Assembly (NCBI GenBank): GCA_030627125.1
Contig: DAOUSR010000010.1
Span: 1-39,875, forward strand
Length of the DNA: 39,875 bases
Direction: 5' to 3'
Source: Thioploca sp.
Lineage (GTDB): Bacteria > Pseudomonadota > Gammaproteobacteria > Beggiatoales > Beggiatoaceae
Shown: positions 36,515 to 39,875 of the stretch, one piece after another
Numbering within the stretch: position 1 is the first letter of the stretch
Layout: each line of letters begins with the position of its first letter
Program-made: the position numbers and the translations under genes
The notes under the pieces: generated by a model
The model's database searches: none
What the model was told of the DNA's origin: nothing
The model's input: the letters and a program-made list of their open reading frames with translations, nothing else

Positions 36515-38680
36515 TTAAGAATTACTGTAAATAATAGGCAGAGGTTTTTTCAGCCAATTTTCAAATTCTGTCCTAGATAAAGGAACACTAAATAAATACC
36601 CTTGAATTTCATCACATTGGTGTTTTTTCATAAAATCAAGTTGAGCATTGGTCTCTACACCTTCTGCTACAACTTTTAGATTCAAACATTTGGATAAAGC
36701 GATAATGGCAGAGTTAAGGGCAAAACTATCTGGATTAGTATCTACATCACAAACAAAGCTTCGATCAATTTTTAAAGTATCAAAAGGGAATTTTTTTAAA
36801 TAACTTAACGAAGAATAACCAGTACCAAAATCATCCATCGCAATATATACCCCCATTTCTTTAATTTCTAAAAGTGTTGTGTGACTAGTTTCTGAATCCT
36901 CCATTAAAACTCCTTCGGTGATTTCTAATTCTAAGTATTCTGGTGGTAAATTACTATCTTGAAGGGCTTTTTGGATAATTGTCAGAAAATCCGGTTTTTT
37001 TAATTGGACAGCAGATATATTTACCGCAACTTTTAGTTTAAAGCCTTGTTCATGCCAACGTTTAGTATGTTTACAGGCTTGGCGTAATACCCATTCTCCT
37101 AATAGACAAATCAAATCGGTTTCTTCTGCTAATGAAATAAAATGTACTGGAGAAATTATCCCTTTTTCTGGATGATTCCAACGTACTAATGCTTCCATAC
37201 CAACTGTTTTATACTTAGTTATTTCGACCTTTGGTTGATAATAGACTTCTAGTTCGTTGTGTTCTATAGCTTTGTGTAATTCATTTTCTAGAATAAGACG
37301 TTGGCGGGCTTTAATGTTCATGGATTGATGAAAGAATTGAAAACTATTTCGTCCTTGTTTTTTAGCATTATGCATCGCCATTTCAGAACGAATCAATAGG
37401 TTATCAGTATCTTGGCCATCGTTGGGAAATATTGCTATTCCAATACTTACAGTAAGATGAAAACTTTCTTTTTTTACGATAAAAGGTTCTTGCAATATTT
37501 TGTAAATACGTTGCACAACATACTGTATTTCGTTTGGGCTATTAATGTCTGTCAATAACAACACAAATTCATCACCGCCCAATCTTACTAAAGTATCATT
37601 TTCATTATTAGATTGGTAATAAACCTGTTCTGGTATAGGTAATTTTCCTCGCGTTAAAGAATCGCTAGTACGTATACATTTAGTTATCCGTTCGGCAATT
37701 TGTTGTAATAATATATTCCCTGTCTTTTGCCCCCAAGTATTATTAATTCGTTTAAAATGGTCTACATCCAATGATAAAATAGCAAATGTACGATCGTAGC
37801 GTTTTGATTGTTCAATAGTTTTTTTGAGATATTCATTTAAAAAAACCCGATTAGGCAGATTGGTAAGGTTATCGTAATAAGCCAGACGAACTATTTTTTC
37901 TTCAGTTTTTTTCCGTTCTGTAATATCCTGTATAGTAACTATCCATTGTTCTTGGCCGTTACTATCTTGCTGTAATTCCGCCTCTTGATAAATATTTTTA
38001 ATAGCATTATCTTGGGTGATAATATTATGTTCGATAACAAAATCTTTATTACCATATAAGTAATTAGAAAATTGAATCCGAATTGATTCACGTTCTTCCC
38101 GTAAAACAAAGTCAAGCAATTCCTTGGGATGTTTGAAATTTGCTGAATTTGGCAATCCCAAAATATTCAGGGCTTGTTTGGAAATATGAAAAATACCCTG
38201 TTTTATATTCCATTCCCAGTAGCCAAGCCGAGCTATCTTCTGAGCATTACGTAAACGAGTTTCATTACTATATAGACGAACAAATAATTGACTAGAACGT
38301 AACATGTAACGCAGACGATAGGCTAATATGGTGTAGTTAATCGGTTTGGTGGTAAAGTCAGTAGCACCTGAGTCATAAGCATGGTTGATGGATTCAATGT
38401 CATTTAACCCTGTCATCATGACTATAGGAACATGTAAACCTGCTGGTAATTTACGCAATAAAGCACAGGTTTCAAATCCATCTATCCCTTCCATAATTAT
38501 GTCAAGTAAAATAATATCTGAAGGATTTTGACTAAAATGTTCAATAGCTTGCTCACCACTTTCAACTTCTTCAACCAATAAACCAGATTGTTGCAATGTT
38601 TCTCGGATCAATAACCGATTCATTTCGTCATCATCAACCACTAAAACTTTGGAGGAAGTAATTTCGGGTAAATTCATCAT
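36515..38680 (-). CDS. REC-PAS-GGDEF-EAL response regulator
   Basis: VLVVDDDEMNRLLI/LLDIIMEGIDG (REC), GYWEWNI (PAS), RLGGDEFVLLL (GGDEF intact), GMEALVRWNHPEKG...DDFGTGYSSLSYLKKFPFDTLKIDRSFV (EAL intact). Confidence 0.95.
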   Translation of the reverse strand: MMNLPEITSSKVLVVDDDEMNRLLIRETLQQSGLLVEEVESGEQAIEHFSQNPSDIILLDIIMEGIDGFETCALLRKLPAGLHVPIVMMTGLNDIESINHAYDSGATDFTTKPINYTILAYRLRYMLRSSQLFVRLYSNETRLRNAQKIARLGYWEWNIKQGIFHISKQALNILGLPNSANFKHPKELLDFVLREERESIRIQFSNYLYGNKDFVIEHNIITQDNAIKNIYQEAELQQDSNGQEQWIVTIQDITERKKTEEKIVRLAYYDNLTNLPNRVFLNEYLKKTIEQSKRYDRTFAILSLDVDHFKRINNTWGQKTGNILLQQIAERITKCIRTSDSLTRGKLPIPEQVYYQSNNENDTLVRLGGDEFVLLLTDINSPNEIQYVVQRIYKILQEPFIVKKESFHLTVSIGIAIFPNDGQDTDNLLIRSEMAMHNAKKQGRNSFQFFHQSMNIKARQRLILENELHKAIEHNELEVYYQPKVEITKYKTVGMEALVRWNHPEKGIISPVHFISLAEETDLICLLGEWVLRQACKHTKRWHEQGFKLKVAVNISAVQLKKPDFLTIIQKALQDSNLPPEYLELEITEGVLMEDSETSHTTLLEIKEMGVYIAMDDFGTGYSSLSYLKKFPFDTLKIDRSFVCDVDTNPDSFALNSAIIALSKCLNLKVVAEGVETNAQLDFMKKHQCDEIQGYLFSVPLSRTEFENWLKKPLPIIYSNS

Positions 38681-38689
38681 TTTTATTTG

Positions 38690-38990
38690 GTCATATATCG
38701 ATACTGTTCTTCAACGTGATTAGCATGAATATCTTGCTCATCATGTGTTTGAGTAGTATCGGGATGTGTGAGAAGGTAAGGTTTTAGGTGGAAGGCGGCA
38801 TGAACCAGTTCGTAGCTGCACACATTTTAAATAGTGTATTTCCATAGCATCTTTCACCATCTGATAAGAAGGTAACATCCTTAATTGATGTAGTCAACAC
38901 TCCATTATATCTTGGAACAGCACTTACCACATGATCAATGATAAATCCGGCTTGCATCGTTTTCTTACAACTATATATAGTTCATCACCT
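38690..38990 (-). pseudogene. Decayed IS1-like transposase remnant
   Basis: Reverse-strand pieces in shifting frames: GDELYIVVRK, LTTSIKDVTFLSDGERCYGNTLFKMC, RLPPKTLPS, DIHANHVE; consistent with the SDGERRYGN...HANHVEA transposase pattern. Confidence 0.55.
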
Positions 38991-39111
38991 ATCAAACGTT
39001 AGGTTAATGAATTCTTTGATACATTAAATATTTTGCTAATTTTACTTTGGATTTTATGCAACTGGTGAATGTTATATATTACCATTATTGTTAAAGTAGA
39101 TAGTTAAATAG

Positions 39112-39765
39112 TTATAAATTTCCAATAATTTCCTTCAAATGTTCCCAATCTTTAATCAATCCAACTTTAAGAAATGCTACAAGTTTATCTTCATAATCTT
39201 CTCTAAGGTATTTTTTATCATATGTAGCAAGGTCTGTATTCCAAATATTTACACCTGTTTCAAATTCCTTGATTTCTGGAAATATCTTTGCTCTTAAAAT
39301 TGCCGCCACCTGAATATAACAACCTAAATTATTCTTCCCTTTTCTATCGGGTAACCACTGATCAATAGCTAAATTTAGTGTTTTAAAAACATTCCCTCCA
39401 TCATCACGTAATTGTAATAAATGTTTACTTAGAAAAACATCAATGACATGAAAGTGAAACATAGGCGATAGTTTTTCAGCAGCATAAATCAGAAAATGTA
39501 ATTGTGCGTAAGTTCTTGATGCTTTACCTCGTCCTTTTGCAAAGACAATTTCATTGGTATTTATATTTAGTTCTTTTGCAATTATTTGTATAAATCCTTG
39601 GGTTGCTTTTGATTGTAAAAATAAAGTTTGATTCATTATTTTTTTCCCATCTAAGATTCTTTGTGCATTTCCTAAACTAAATAAATCTGTTATAGCAAAA
39701 TCAGTATAAAATGATTGGTAGTCCTGAACAAAGTAGTGGTACATGAAATATGAATGAAAATCCAA
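39112..39765 (-). CDS. KilA-N-like domain protein
   Basis: QSKATQGFIQIIAKELNINTNEIVFAKGRGKASRTYAQLHFLIYAAEKLSPMFHFHVIDVFLSKHLLQLRDDGG resembles KilA-N (WxHP..A..LA.WLSP.F). Confidence 0.6.
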   Translation of the reverse strand: MDFHSYFMYHYFVQDYQSFYTDFAITDLFSLGNAQRILDGKKIMNQTLFLQSKATQGFIQIIAKELNINTNEIVFAKGRGKASRTYAQLHFLIYAAEKLSPMFHFHVIDVFLSKHLLQLRDDGGNVFKTLNLAIDQWLPDRKGKNNLGCYIQVAAILRAKIFPEIKEFETGVNIWNTDLATYDKKYLREDYEDKLVAFLKVGLIKDWEHLKEIIGNL

Positions 39766-39875
39766 ATAGCTCCAATGTGATTTGAAAGTTTTTTGGAAAA
39801 AGAAAGAGTGCTTCTGACTAAACGGACAACGAAGTAACGAACGAATGTGAGATCAATTCGTTGTCTAATTGTACG

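Overview
AT-rich gammaproteobacterial-type window. Gene content and repeat types suggest a Thiotrichales/Beggiatoa-like sulfur oxidiser, but that assignment is inference. The left end (1-7057) is a type I-E CRISPR effector operon, cas3(partial)-cas8e-cse2-cas7e-cas5e-cas6e, with no cas1/cas2 and no array in view. A solitary, degenerate I-E repeat-like sequence lies in the cas8e leader, and a REP-like hairpin lies exactly between cas7e and cas5e. Next come a ~280-bp TA-flanked TIR element, a cytochrome c'-like protein / degenerate GAF-PAS histidine-kinase-like / stand-alone REC cluster, and a HinP1I/HhaI-like R-M pair (predicted GCGC). Then follow glyA-ribD-ribE, a flippase, a DUF58 protein and a NIT-HAMP-class III cyclase-hemerythrin fusion. 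A type ISP-like R-M gene is split into two intact ORFs by a ~1.4-kb block (HigA remnant, DUF2971, small antitoxin-like ORF, PIN-toxin stub), with ATGA stop/start overlaps at both junctions. The rest is mostly core genes (glgA, grpE-like, SAM methyltransferase, ubiV, VWA, lolD/lolC, bacteriohemerythrin, kdsD, dapD, REC-PAS-GGDEF-EAL), a decayed IS1-like transposase and a KilA-N-like ORF. A dispersed intergenic repeat with core TAATTCTTAAT(TATGAA) recurs about eight times. It supplies the stop codons of ribD, lolD and the GGDEF-EAL gene and lies directly before the starts of ribE and the VWA gene. All calls come from reading the sequence and the supplied ORFs; no searches were run.
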